Source of the DNA: Bilabrum cf. latius
Taxonomy: Eukaryota > Bigyra: Bicosoecida > Bigyra > Bicosoecida
Reading direction: 5' to 3'
DNA length: 64,000 nt
Assembly (NCBI GenBank): GCA_965178125.1
Contig: OZ237742.1
Location: forward strand, 310,001 to 374,000
This document shows, piece after piece, positions 39,539 to 50,670 of this stretch (position 1 is the stretch's first letter; every line of letters starts with the position of its first letter). The position numbers and the translations under genes were made by a program. A model generated the notes under the pieces. It made no database searches. It had not been told where the DNA came from and saw only the letters and a list, made by a program, of their open reading frames with translations.

Positions 39539-42500
39539 TCAACCATTCGTGTTCGGAAGCGGCAAGTCGGCAAACTCGAACTCGGTCTGCTTGTGCGCGT
39601 GCAAGAACCCGCAGTCTCCTAGCCCGCCCTCCCCAAACCTCCCGTCGCTGCTGCCGAACCCCGGCGCACAGACGCATTGCCCCGTCTGAAAGTCGCACGC
39701 ACCTCTTCCGTTGCACTCGAGCATTTCCTTGGTCCCTTTCTGGATCTCTTCGATCCGGATGTCGCCGACCGCCAGGGTCGACCTGGACACCTGCAGCAAA
39801 GGCACGTCGCCATGCTGCGATAGGAACGTCACGTCCGTCTGGAAAGGCTCCCCGTCATCAGTGGCGCCACAGAGGCGGGGAAACGGCCAGCAGATCGCGG
39901 AGTTGAACACGTCCTCCTCGCAGCTAAGAGCAAAGTCCTTTGGCTCCAAGCCCCTGTCCTTGCAGTTTGTCCCAGGGAACGACACCTGGCTGCGAGATGA
40001 CGTAAGCGTGCCGTTCACGAGCTCGAGTGCGTCTTCAAAATCAATCACGTCCTTGTTCGTGAAGTTACGAGTGGCTGGCGCCGGGTGGATGGACACGAGC
40101 CCGATGGCTGGGATGGACTCTTGCAGGTACTCGACAAGGGTGTCGTGCCCACGTCGAGGCGATGCGATCACGCTGGCATCCCACGGGATCCGAATGCTGA
40201 GGTCGCCCCGGAATTCAAGCACCACGCTGCCCCCCGTGGCGTTGCACGTGATACGCTGCCGCTCGAAGACGCCCACCTTGTCTCTAGGGTCGGCACCTGT
40301 GGCACACCTCGCCTGCGAGCAGTCCGGGCCGAAGAAATCGCGGAACGACTCGGAGTACTTGCCCGCGTACCTGCTGCGGTTGCATGCGCACCCCTGCATC
40401 TTGTCCCTGTCCCAGCCGGTGTAGACCAGATCGAGCGAGGCGAAGGACTCCCCGTCCACGGGGCTCCTCGACCTGTTGGCCATGAGGCCGTATACGAGGC
40501 ACTCCCCTCTAGAGTTGCACCCCTCCGGCCTCGTTTCCACGCCCCCCTGGCCCTGCTCGAGAGAGAACCCGTCGCAGCGAGTCCGGTCGCAGCTCGATCC
40601 CTCGAATCCAGCGGCGCATCGGCACAGGCCCGTCGTTGAATCGCACAGCCCGCGACCGCCGCAGTCGACCTGTCTGTGCGCGCCATATTCCGGGGCGGGC
40701 TCCGGGGACCCAAGGGCTTCGTCGTACCAGTTGTTCGCCTCTGGGCAGTCAAGTTTCTCGCACGCAGGCCCCTCGAATGGCGGGTCGCACACGCACACGA
40801 AGGTGCCGGTCTAACAGATTCCGTTTCCCAGGCATCCCAGCGGGCAGTTGGTGACAAACTCGCCACTAGCTGGGATGAATGGCTCGCGCAACACGCCCAC
40901 CATGTTCCCGCAATCCACCCTGTCACCGTGCCCGACGTTCAGGTGAATGCCCGCACCATTGGAGTTCCCAAAACCGTCGTAGCACGAGCACAGCCCGTTC
41001 TCGAGACACGCGCCCCTATCCGAGCACGGCCGGAGGATGCGGCTCCCGTCCCTTGACATGCCCCCGTGCGCGCCGAACTAGTAGTCGCCGTGCAGGATCA
41101 CCATATTGGCGGCACCAGACCCCGCCGTAGATTCCAGGTCGTACGATCCCGGCGCGTTGGACACCTGGATGGGCGGGATGTTCCCAGGGTTGTGCGTGAA
41201 GGTGATCGCGGTGGTCGTGCCCGTCTCTGTGCACAGGTGTCCCAGGGTCGTGTTGTCGCCGTGCTGCCTGACGCTGACGGTATTGATGCTGGTCAGTGCC
41301 TCGAGGGCCTCCTTGAGGTCGTACATGGTCGAGTTGTGGAACACCCTGTCCGCCACCTCGCCGTACACGCTCAGATTGAACCCACCGCTGCACGCGTCGC
41401 TACACTGGCAGTCGATGAGCTGGATCTCGTTGGTCTCGACGTTAAGCGGGTTCGTCTCCGTCTCCGTGACTGGGTTCTCTGCGTTTCCAGTGACTGCTCT
41501 CGCGTTCTCTGCTCCCGTTAAGAACGTGATGTTCTCGTTGGTGTGCAAGTTAGACCACAGGTCGAACTTCATGCCAACGAAGGTCACGGTCCACGTGAAG
41601 GTGCCGGTCCACAGCTCCGGCCTGAGGGGGTCCTCGAAGTACTCGAAGCGGGTGACGTTGACACCGCTGAAGATCGTGTCCATCTCGTCGATCGCCGAGG
41701 CCATCTCCTCGCGGGTGGTGTTCCAGGCCAGCTCGCGGCTCGTCACGTTGGCGTACTTGACGAAGAAGGACCCCTCAAGGAATGCGCCCACAGTCACGGT
41801 GGTCAGGTTGCAGAACGTGGCACCGATCGGGCCGGTGCCCACCACGAGCTCCGTTTCGTTGCAACCCATCTCAGCGACGTCTCCCAGATTGTTCGTGAAA
41901 GTGACGAGCCACCGGAGTCCGGGGCCGCCCGTGTATTCAAAGTCGACGTCCACGCTTGGTACGGTCTCCATCGACTCGATAGCAGCTTTCACCTCGGCCG
42001 GCGTGGCGTCGTACGCGATGCTGACGTTCTGAGGCGGGCCTTCGCCAGGTGGTCTGGACTGCGTATCATCAAACGTGAGGGTGACATTCCCATCCACTTC
42101 ATTTCCGTCCTGAACGGTGCTGATGGCAAGAGAGGGGTTCGTGCCCGCCACGCCGTTCAGCTGCACCGTGAGCTCCTCGAGGTTGCCGCCCACCTCGATC
42201 CCGGAAAAAGTCACGTTGTACAGCACCACGTCATTGAGCCCGTCCACGAACGCGTCTCTCGTGACTGTCACAGAGTCGATGTTGTCGGGCGCGATGTCCT
42301 CCAGGATCTCCTGCACCGACGTGCCCACCACGCCCTGGGCCGGCGCCGTCACCTGGATCAGACTCGTCACACCCGCGGCCCGGACGGCGCACACGCCACA
42401 GCTGGTGGTGTCAAATCCAAGGGAATAGCTGCCGCCCATCGTGCCGATGGCCGCTTCGAGCCTGATCTGCTGCACCTCATTCTGGTCCACATCCCCCTCA

Positions 42501-43195
42501 AGCCCCACTGACTGCACGTCATCCTGGTGATCCGCCAGCGTGCGGATCGACTGGATCTCGCGCTGACCCGTGGTTAGAGGGTCGTCACCCAGCGGACACT
42601 GCATGGTGCTGCACTAAAAATCCGTGAATCCGGGCAGGGGCCTCTGCTCCAGGGACTCGCGACCTGGCCGGAGCCCCGCGTCGCAGATGCAACCCATGTT
42701 CATGTCTCCGTCCCACTGCTCGTACCTGGACTAATGCTTGTATATGCTGTAGTCCTATCGCTCCGATATCTCTCGGATCGACTGACACCGCCCGACATCG
42801 CTGCAATCGCTGTAGCACCGGTTGCGCTGGCACGCGTGACCTTCGTATTGCGATAGGCACTCGCATGTGCCGCTCTCCCCGTCGCAATATCCCCCATTGG
42901 AGCATTCCGCGGGTAAATGACTGTCGCCGTCCGGCTGTGGACCAACGATATCAAACCAAGCCGGATGCGACGGACACTCTCGCCGCGAGCAATCTGGTGC
43001 CGCAGCCCACTGGTCCTAGCACTCGCACTTTGCGCGTGCGCCTCCGGCACAGTTTCCCCGTCCGTTGCAGTTATACTCACATTGTGCCAGTGCTCTCCTC
43101 AAACTTACGATGGCCAAAAATAGGCTAGCTGTCGCTAAGCATCGAGTGCCACGGATGCTTGAGCGACTCCTGCAACGAGCTACCCAACCTGTCAT
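39539..43195 (-). CDS. Secreted EGF-repeat protein, 1218 aa, six in-frame TAG codons
   Basis: ATG 43195 to TGA 39539-39541, with TAG at 43016, 42755, 42731, 42614, 41078 and 40811 only. The N-terminus is a signal peptide (CLATASLFLAIVSLRRALA, then QCEYNC). EGF-like modules follow: CNGRGNCAGG, ECSNGGYCDGESGTCECL, CICDAG, CPLGDDPLTTG, then near the C-terminus CSDRGACLENGLCSC, CGGRGLCDSTTGLCRC and CNGRGACDFQTGQCVC. The CP-x-GDDP block next to an EGF module is a recurrent pattern in microbial eukaryote surface proteins. Between modules lie two beta-rich regions of about 200 residues each. TAG stands directly after CxC or before a module Cys in several EGF units. No transmembrane segment is visible, so it is probably secreted or part of the cell covering. 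Confidence 0.88.
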
Positions 43196-43584
43196 ATCAG
43201 ACTTTCGCACGTGATCAAAATCGGTAGCACAATTAAATTGACATCTAGCCAATACTAGAAGTACCTTTCTGGCGTTGTACAATTCGATTGAGTGGGTGGG
43301 CCAACGCTTCGCACAGTCGCACAGTGCAGTGCATATTGGGTCGCAGAGCATTGTTGGCGTGGTCGCAGCCGTGCCTGCCAGAGACTGACCTCAAAATGCA
43401 AACAACACAGACTGGCTTTATTGCGCCTGTTTCGGCAACTCTCTACTCACCAGGTCGAGAAGGTAGCGCAGACTTCCCGAACGGTCGCAAACACCAGAGT
43501 CTGCTTTATTAATTTGTTACGTGTATCTAATCGTGATTCGGAGCTCGAATACGAGATGGTAAGATACTCGCAGTCTGCAGTACC
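43196..43584. promoter_or_regulatory. Divergent intergenic region between EGF and LZIC genes
   Basis: About 390 bp between two start codons on opposite strands, moderately AT-rich, with no supported ORF. It should carry both promoters; no specific motif stands out. Confidence 0.4.
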
Positions 43585-44373
43585 ATGGCAGCCCACGGAG
43601 ACAAGAAAGCAACTGACAAATTGAAAAAGAACTTGCAAGACCAGCTGTAGAGGCTTTTCTTGTAGCTGTAGGTGAGTTAAGATAATTCGGGGATTGCACT
43701 GCTCCAGCTGCAACTGCAGACACTGAGCGTTCTGTTTCGATGCTTGAAGTCCAAAATTGAGAGCAGGACTTAGAAGAGCTTCGAGAAGAGTTAGAAGATG
43801 ATGAGTATGACGAAATTCACAAGGACACAACTGAGCAAATGGAAGAGATTGAAACGTAGTTGAACAAGCTCATGGAGGGCAATCTTGGCCTCACAACTGA
43901 GCTTGGAGCCATGAAGATGGCAATTCACGCAGCAATCAAACGTGCATTTAAGACGCCAGCTGTAATTGCTCTGTTTGCCCAAAAGGAACCAAAGGCACTT
44001 CGAGAACGGTTGCGTCAGCTTGGGGAGGACAGAAAGCTCGGCCGCATTGGGGAGGAGGACTACAACCTGCAGTCATTGGAAATCGTGCTTGCCCTTAAGA
44101 AGCTCGGTGAAGAAGTGAGTGCTCTCCTCGCGTGTAGCTCGGCATTGCATGCAATCCAATAGCCCCAATGATACTTAGTGATCACCCCCCCCGGCAGCAC
44201 TGTCTCCGCCCTGCCATCCGCAGTTACTGCCGGAAGAGAAGGCCATTGTAGAAAGGTCATCCGAATCGATGCAGCAATTCCAGGCGGCCAGCGAGGAGCT
44301 CGGGGAGGAGGTGATTGGCATGGCAGGGGAGGGCGTCCGGGCAGCGGCTGCAGGTGGCAGCGACGGGCGATGA
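43585..44373 (+). CDS. LZIC: LZIC homologue (leucine zipper and ICAT domain protein), 194 aa, four in-frame TAG codons (three exons)
   Basis: Exons 43585-43671, 43767-44114 and 44224-44373 (TGA) join in phase, with GTGAGT-type donors and CAG acceptors, to 194 residues (human LZIC is about 190). The N-terminal zipper reads KLKKNLQDQL, TAG, RLFL, TAG, L, TAG, then DLEELREELEDDEYDE. The second and third of these TAG codons fall on Gln of human LZIC (LMQQLQDLEE) as I recall it, and the first on Asp. The ICAT part follows: GAMKMAIHAAIKRAFKTP, LRERLRQLGEDRKLGRI, LALKKLGEE, matching the human order without gaps. The ICAT domain binds beta-catenin in animals; its role in protists is unknown. The fourth TAG (residue 60) replaces a Ser. 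Exon 1 ends with TAG just before the donor. Confidence 0.9.
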
Positions 44374-44481
44374 GATGAGCGGTCGCATGTCCATGTCCTT
44401 TCCTTATAACGTGTGAATGTAGCTTAAATGCAAACCTGCGATTATTTTCCCCGCCGTGCAACGCAGTGCATTGCACTCCAG

Positions 44482-46226
44482 TCATCGGTCCCCATCGCCG
44501 CTAGCCCCCGCCGTGGCCAGCTGCTTGGCTAGCCGCGCAGCCACGGCAGCACCCGCGGACCTGTCTGGCCCCCTGGCCTCGGCGTCCTCCTCGTCTGCCG
44601 GCAGCTCCCTCACCACCATCTTAGCCCCAGTGGCCTGCGCCTCCTCCCTAGCAGCTGCATCGGCGGCATCGCTCTCTACATCGGCTGCCCCGCTGCCACT
44701 GCTGCCCTCTCCCGCCCCCGGTGCACCCCCCGCCCCACCACTTGCCGCCCCCGCGCTGGAAAGCAGCGGCGGCTGCAGCACGGGCGCCACGCTGCCGGTG
44801 GCCATAGCCCTCGCCACCTCTGGATCCCTGTCAGGCTCCCCTCCGCCCACTGCCTTCCCCTCCATCTTCCACCTCCTCAGCTCGGCCGTGCATGCCTCTA
44901 TCCTCTCCCCGTGGATCGCGAAGGTCTGAGAGACCAGCAGGGGCAGGATCAAAGAGGCGTCTGCGTACACCTTGACTGGGCGCGCGTCCAGCCGGATCTT
45001 GCCCCACGAGATGGCTTCATCCGGCCGAGCTCCCGAGTCGCTGCCGTCGAACTCCTGGCCGGTGTTGACGAACACGCTAAAGTCGGCGCCGTTGCGCATG
45101 AGGTTCGCGTTGCAGGTGTGGTGCTTGACCAGGCCGCCGCCCAGGATGATCATGCCGGACTTGCGGGCCGTCATGGCCATGTGGTTCAGCTGGAAGATGT
45201 CCCTGGCGATGTCCAGGTTAAACCCGGGGCGCTTGTACTGGTGGAAGAAGAGCATGTCGCCCACCGAGCCGTCAGTGATGGCTGGGCAGAAGACAGGGAT
45301 GTCGTTCTTGTAGCACCAGTACCACACGCTCTCGGGGTTGTTCATCTCCTTTCCCAGCCTGTGAATCATCTTGGAAGGCGTCCACACGAGCTGCTCCTTG
45401 CTTGGGTCCTTGCGCCAAGCCTCGGTGGATGCGTCCTGCTCGTCGTGCATGGTCTGCAGGATGGGGCTGATCCACTCCTCGAAGTCCGTGTAAGACAGGT
45501 TGGGCACGATGAGGTTGCCGATGCGGTTGAAGCCCTTCCGCCGTAGGCTCTTCCCGGGGAGGGAGAAGGACCCGAGGTAGTGCGGCTTGATGCACTTCAT
45601 GAAATCCTCCTCGATCCCGCCCGCAGTGGTCACCACGCAATCCACCATCCGGTGCTGCACCAGGAAGCGGATCACCTCCCTAGATCCGCAAGAAATCATG
45701 TTGGAAGTGAACGACAGGAAGATGGTGCACTTGGTCTTGGCCCGCTCCTCGTCCGACACGCCCTCGTCGTTCTGGTCGCGCGGCTCGTCGGACAGCCTCC
45801 ACCGAATCATCCTGTTCACCTCCTCTATAGCCTGCCCAAGGTGCGTAGCCTGGAATCCAGTATACTTAAGCGCCTACAAGAGGCGGTCTAGCCTCCCCGG
45901 TCCCGCTTTCGGATCTTCGTCGTCAAAATCAAACCTTCGAGGAACGGGCAAGGGAACGGTGGCATGCAGGCACCACGTCGACGGAAAAGAGGTGATTGCA
46001 CAATTATTGCAAGCATAATATATACAATAAGAAAGTTATTGCAAAGGACCTGATAAATTTGAACTACATTGCCTCCTACTACCGGCGAACAACCTCACCC
46101 TTTCACAGTCAATGAGCCCTCTGGCATTCTTTCGCTCTTAAGCAGCACGGCCTGTTCCGCTAGTGTGGGCTGTGCCCCTTCATCTTTGTTAGAATCTGCA
46201 CCAGCAGCAGGTGAAACTCCCGCCAT
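44482..46226 (-). CDS. DHPS: Deoxyhypusine synthase, 526 aa, one in-frame TAG codon (two exons)
   Basis: Exon 1, 46226-46099, encodes MAGVSPAAG... to [18 protein letters not shown]; after a 164-nt intron exon 2 (45934-44482, TGA) continues [36 protein letters not shown]. The join rebuilds the KGxDF block of the family. Then come [59 protein letters not shown] and [20 protein letters not shown], which includes the catalytic Lys. The enzyme moves the aminobutyl group of spermidine to a lysine of eIF5A, the first step of hypusine synthesis. TAG (residue 63) lies where human DHPS has Glu in LLEAFGTTGFQAT. About 150 extra Ala/Gly-rich residues follow the domain, beyond the usual 370-residue length. 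Confidence 0.96.
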
Positions 46227-46315
46227 GCTCCGCGGTACCAGGAAATAAGTGATATGCGCTCCAAAGAAAAAAACTCCGGATTGTGTGCTGCAATGCAGTA
46301 GATTTGATCTCCTGC

Positions 46316-46339
46316 TGCAGCATGCATGCTGCATGCAGC
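46316..46339. repeat. Overlapping perfect palindromes just 3' of the 1406-aa gene
   Basis: tgcagcatgcatgctgca (46316-46333) is an 18-bp perfect palindrome, overlapped by gctgcatgcagc (46328-46339). It lies a few bases beyond the stop of the minus-strand gene and upstream of the DHPS start. It could be a hairpin in the 3' UTR or a promoter dyad for DHPS. Confidence 0.6.
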
Positions 46340-46344
46340 ACCCA

Positions 46345-49300
46345 TCACCCGAGGCTGATGTCCACGCTGAAGAGCAGCTTGAGCACCACGGTGAGCGCCC
46401 CAATGAGAAGGATGGACACCTCCTTCACGGTCTCCATGGAGATCTCCACGCCCAGCAGCCGCAGCGAGGGCTGGGTCCCATTCAGGTACGCGCCCAGGAG
46501 CGTCTTCTCTCCCGTGGTCGTCTTCCCGAAGGCGGGGCTGCTCACCACGGCCATGGCAGAGTCTCGCTGGAACACGTGGGACCGCTCGGCGATCAGAGCC
46601 ACGCAGTACAGCGGCAGCATCATCCACAGGCACAGCGCCGCAAGCAGCACGAAGTGCGACCCCCAGGCGCCCGTGGCTCCTGTGCCCCCCGGCCCCTTCT
46701 TGGCCTCATCTGTCTGACTCACCGTGTCAATGAGCACGCACAGCAGCAGCACGAAGCTCAGGACCACAGATGTACCGACGCTGCTCCCGTTCGCCTCGCT
46801 CATCCGGTAGATGAAGTGGGCAGCGGACTGGTACGCGGACAGCAGCGCCTCAGCTGCGTCTCCACTAGATAGAAGAGAACTGTGTTGAGTGGCTCGGTGA
46901 GCCGTCGCCAGCATTTCCTGGATCTCAGAGGCCTCAGCCTCGTCGATTTGTTCCCTGAATGAGCCTCCGGAGGAGGCGGTGGCGATCGACAGCCTGTCAT
47001 CACCATCTGCACCGGGACCTTCGCTGCCTGTTGCCGAGCCTGACCCGACACTGCCAGCGACCGGGCGTCCGTCTTGCCCTCCTTCCTCTCTCTCTTCATC
47101 CTCCCGGTGCGCACTGTGCTCACGATTGTGGTGGTGGTGGTGGCGGTGAGCTGCGATCGCCTCTAGCGCGGCTTCGAACGAGTCCTCCCCCCGGACCCTT
47201 GCGAATGCCTCTGCCGCTTCCATTGCCTCATCTTCGGCCGATGCTGCCGTATGCGCGTCTACCATCTCAAAGGTGAGCTGGTCCAGCTGTAGCCTGGCTT
47301 CAGAGCACAGCAGAGCAAACGCATACAGGCCGATGCAGCCGGCGATGGAGACTAGAACCTGGGCCCCAACGAGTGCGATGCCGATGGTCAGGCGTACCCA
47401 TTGTGGCCACGGCAACAAGCCAATCGACCGCACTGGGAGCAGCCCGGCCTCTGCCCCCTTGGCACGCACCATGGGAGGAAGCCCGCCTGGCAGCAACGGG
47501 CCAACGGCAGCCTCCAGCTGAAAGATCGCGCATCCCAGCCACGCGAACACGATGGCCAGCCCAAACGCGCTCGTCACCACCACATGCGCCAGCGCTGCAG
47601 AGAACGACTGTGCCTTGAGCTGGTGAGTGCACGCAGGGCTCAGCACGGCCTCCATCTGCTCCTGCTCCTCGCTGTCCTCCATCGGTGCAGCGAGTCTCTC
47701 GCTGCCGCCCTCCGTGGGTTCTCCCATCTGTGCAGGCTGAGAGCCATCCGCGCGGAGGTCCCCGCTCCCAGAGAAACTAGTGGCACTGGACTCTGCCGTG
47801 GCCCCAGATACGTACCGGTCGATACTTCCGCCAGCTTCCGCGGGGTGTCTCGCCCCTGGGTACTCAATGCTGGAGTGTCTCGATATGGGCCCTGTGGACT
47901 CACTTCCGGCCAGCAGGGGCTGGTTGGGGCCAGAAAGCAGCTCCTACCCTGCGCTGCCGCTGTGAGGCCGCAGTTGTCCAGTAACAGATCGCCCAATCGA
48001 GGCAGCATTCTCGTTCACTGCCCCACCGCTTGTGCGGCGGCCAGCCATCGCTCCGGGGGCAGCAACCTGTTTCTTCTTTCGCCGCCTGCCGTGATGCTTG
48101 TGTGCCTTCTTTCTCGCACCCCACCCCATCTTTTCGGCTTCATGATGCGCATGTGCGTTCTTCTTTGAAACTCCACGCAGAGCTTCTGATTTCCCCAGTG
48201 CCGAAGACTTGTGGTGCTGCGCTGCGCTCAATGGGACGTGCAGGTCACCCGCAGAGGAGGTGGCACCCTCGTGGCCGACGTGCATCTCGTGGCCGTTGTC
48301 GTACTCCCTGCTACCAAGTGGGGAGAAAATTCCATCTCCGCTCCCAGACCGTGGCCTGGCTGACGGAACATGCCGCAGGCCGGAAGCACGAGCTCTGGAC
48401 CCGGCAGCTCCGCTATCATGATGAAGGTCGTGCTTGGACTCCTCCTGGTGAGTCCATGCAGAAGGGGGCTCATATCCATCATTCAGCCCTAATCGGTCTG
48501 CATGCTTCTGCTTGGCGAGAAGTAGGTCCTCAGACAGCAGCGGGGTGCCTGCGTCACCCAGATCTCCAGCCCCTCCGTCACCGTCCTCCCACACCGCAGC
48601 ACCGTCGCCACCTTCACTGCCCTCAGAAAAGCCACCCTGGGCTTCCTCGTCCTCAAACTCATCTTCCAGCTCGACCACTGCCTTGGTCAGCCTCGCTCTA
48701 AACCTCTTTCCCAAAGCGAACTCGGCCCGAGCACCGACCATGCTATGCCAGGGCAGCAGGATGGCGAGCTGCAGCATCACGGATTGCACCGCCGCGAACC
48801 AAGCAGAGTCGGCCGCTTTGCTCGAGCCACCGTCCTCCCCTTCATTCCATTCAAACCCATCCAATGAATCAGGGTCGTGACTATCGCTATACTCGCTGTA
48901 GCCAAACCTGATCTGGTCCCAGTCGGTGACATCGCCTCTGTCCGATGCCCTGTGGGTCGCCACCGTGGCAAAGTATCGAGCCAGCGGCGGAAGTGCCATC
49001 CACACGACGATGAGCACAATGGCTAGCAGGTAAATCACAAACGCCACTCTGGGCATCCCGGATGCCCGCTCCCCCCACCAGGGCAGGATGCCGACGAGAC
49101 GCATCAGTGTCTCGCTCCACACCAGAGTAGTCCCACTGGTGCAGCATGCACCCTGTGGCTCCGCCGCGCCTCCTGCTTCCGATGAGCCCTCTTGTCCCAA
49201 GACACCCTGATCGTGCTGCGTCTCGTTGCCGCGCAGACCCTTAAGCAGAGCTTCGTGCTCTTCCCACCCCGGTGCTTGCGGACCAGTCTTGTGCAAAGGA

Positions 49301-50565
49301 TCAGCGGTACCAGGCAATCCTCCTGCCTCCATGCTCATCTGGGCGGCTCCCGCTCGGCTGGGTGCACGGTGCAGCGCCTTGCTGCCGGTGTAGCCATCCC
49401 TGGGCAACGTACTGTCGCGGGCGGTTCCTCTTGTGCGGCGCCATGACGCGTGTCGGCTGAGTGTGCGGCGCCCGTCTGCATTGTGACCCGGGTCATTCAG
49501 GCTGAGGAGACCACCGTCACCGAACATGGCGCCCCCGGTGCTGGTGGAGGAGAAGAGCGCGGCACCGCCGAGCTGAGCCTTGATTGTGTTCCCTAGATTG
49601 CGACGGGTCCGGGCCGGTGACTAGGAGCCACGCTGTAGTTGTGGACGACTCGGAGGTCTCCCTAGGCCAGCGCCGCTGCGTCTGCTGCTGCTGTCGGCGG
49701 TAGCTTGAGGTCGATCCGACCTGATCGGGCTGTGCGCCCCGAGGTGCTCTTCACTGCCACCACTGGCACCACTGTGATCAGCAGCCTGAGCAGCAACAGG
49801 TGTCTGCGACGCTGCGCTACTGGAGCCATCGGCATGGCTGACACCGGTCTAAACTCTCGTGCTTTGGTGGCTACCCAGACTCGCAGACGCGGGGCCAATC
49901 GCGTCAGAGGTACCATCGTCCTCTGAGCCCTCGCGTGAATCCTCCGAGATGACTGGGATGGACGGAGCGCCGGCGTGTCTCCTCCTCGCTCGGTTAGCAA
50001 CGAGGATGCGGTGGGCGCTTCGGCGATGCCTTGGGATGCCTCCGTGGGGCGTTTGCTACGTATTTATCTGGCTGAATGGCTTCTTGCTTTCCGCAGGCGC
50101 GCTCAATTGCCGTTGATGGCCGCTTCGTCGTGCTTCACCAACACCACCCACATCCATGCCAATCGGTACAGCCACCCCTGCGCCAGCACCTGCGCCCCTC
50201 TATTGCTTCCGTCGAGCATCAATTTCTTCGAGAACTCCTTGGGCGTACGCCTTCGGAGCGGCTCCTCCGGATGGCTTTCGAGCGTGTCGGACATTCGACC
50301 TCGTGGGCGGAAGCAGGCCGTAAAGTACGCTTCGGCGAGAGAAAGGCATGTCGTCCTCGTTGTCAGTCTCATGCACTTCGTCATCGTGCATGGTACCGCG
50401 AGACTTGCGGCTGTAGAATTTTGGTTGGTGTCGAAGCACATCCCGCACTTGCTGCGGTCGCAGTGTTCTTGACTATAATCCTTTCGTTCGTCTCCTATCT
50501 GACAGCCTTGAGTTCTACAGCTAGAACTGGAATGCTAGTCCCCTGTCACCACGCCGGGTTGCCAT
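46345..50565 (-). CDS. Multi-pass membrane protein, 1406 aa, eight in-frame TAG codons
   Basis: ATG 50565 to TGA 46345-46347, one frame with TAG at 50521, 50515, 50473, 50200, 50056, 49849, 49621 and 47944 only. The first 450 residues are basic, Ser/Gly-rich and carry six TAGs (MATRRGDRGLAFQF, TAG, L, TAG, NSRLSD...). Membrane segments follow: VAFVIYLLAIVLIVVWMAL, VQSVMLQLAILLPW, then after a long His/Lys/Asp-rich loop LAHVVVTSAFGLAIVFAWL, LTIGIALVGAQVLVSIAG, VVLSFVLLLCVLID, FVLLAALCLWMMLPLYCVAL and VSILLIGALTVVLKLLFSVDI. A His-rich loop (HRHHHHHNREHSAH) could bind metal. No family is recognised; a transporter or channel-like protein is possible. It shares a 105-bp divergent promoter region with the glutaminase gene. 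Confidence 0.8.
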
Positions 50566-50670
50566 GACTAGGCCAAAATAGAGTACTTCTGAACCTGCAA
50601 CACCTCGAGCCTCTGATGAGATTCGGATCTGTAATTCTTCTCACATTTCAGCTCACTCGAATCGGTTCGC
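50566..50670. promoter_or_regulatory. Very short divergent promoter region
   Basis: Only 105 bp separate the start codons of the minus-strand membrane-protein gene and the plus-strand glutaminase gene, so both promoters must fit here or overlap the coding starts. No motif is clear. Confidence 0.45.
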
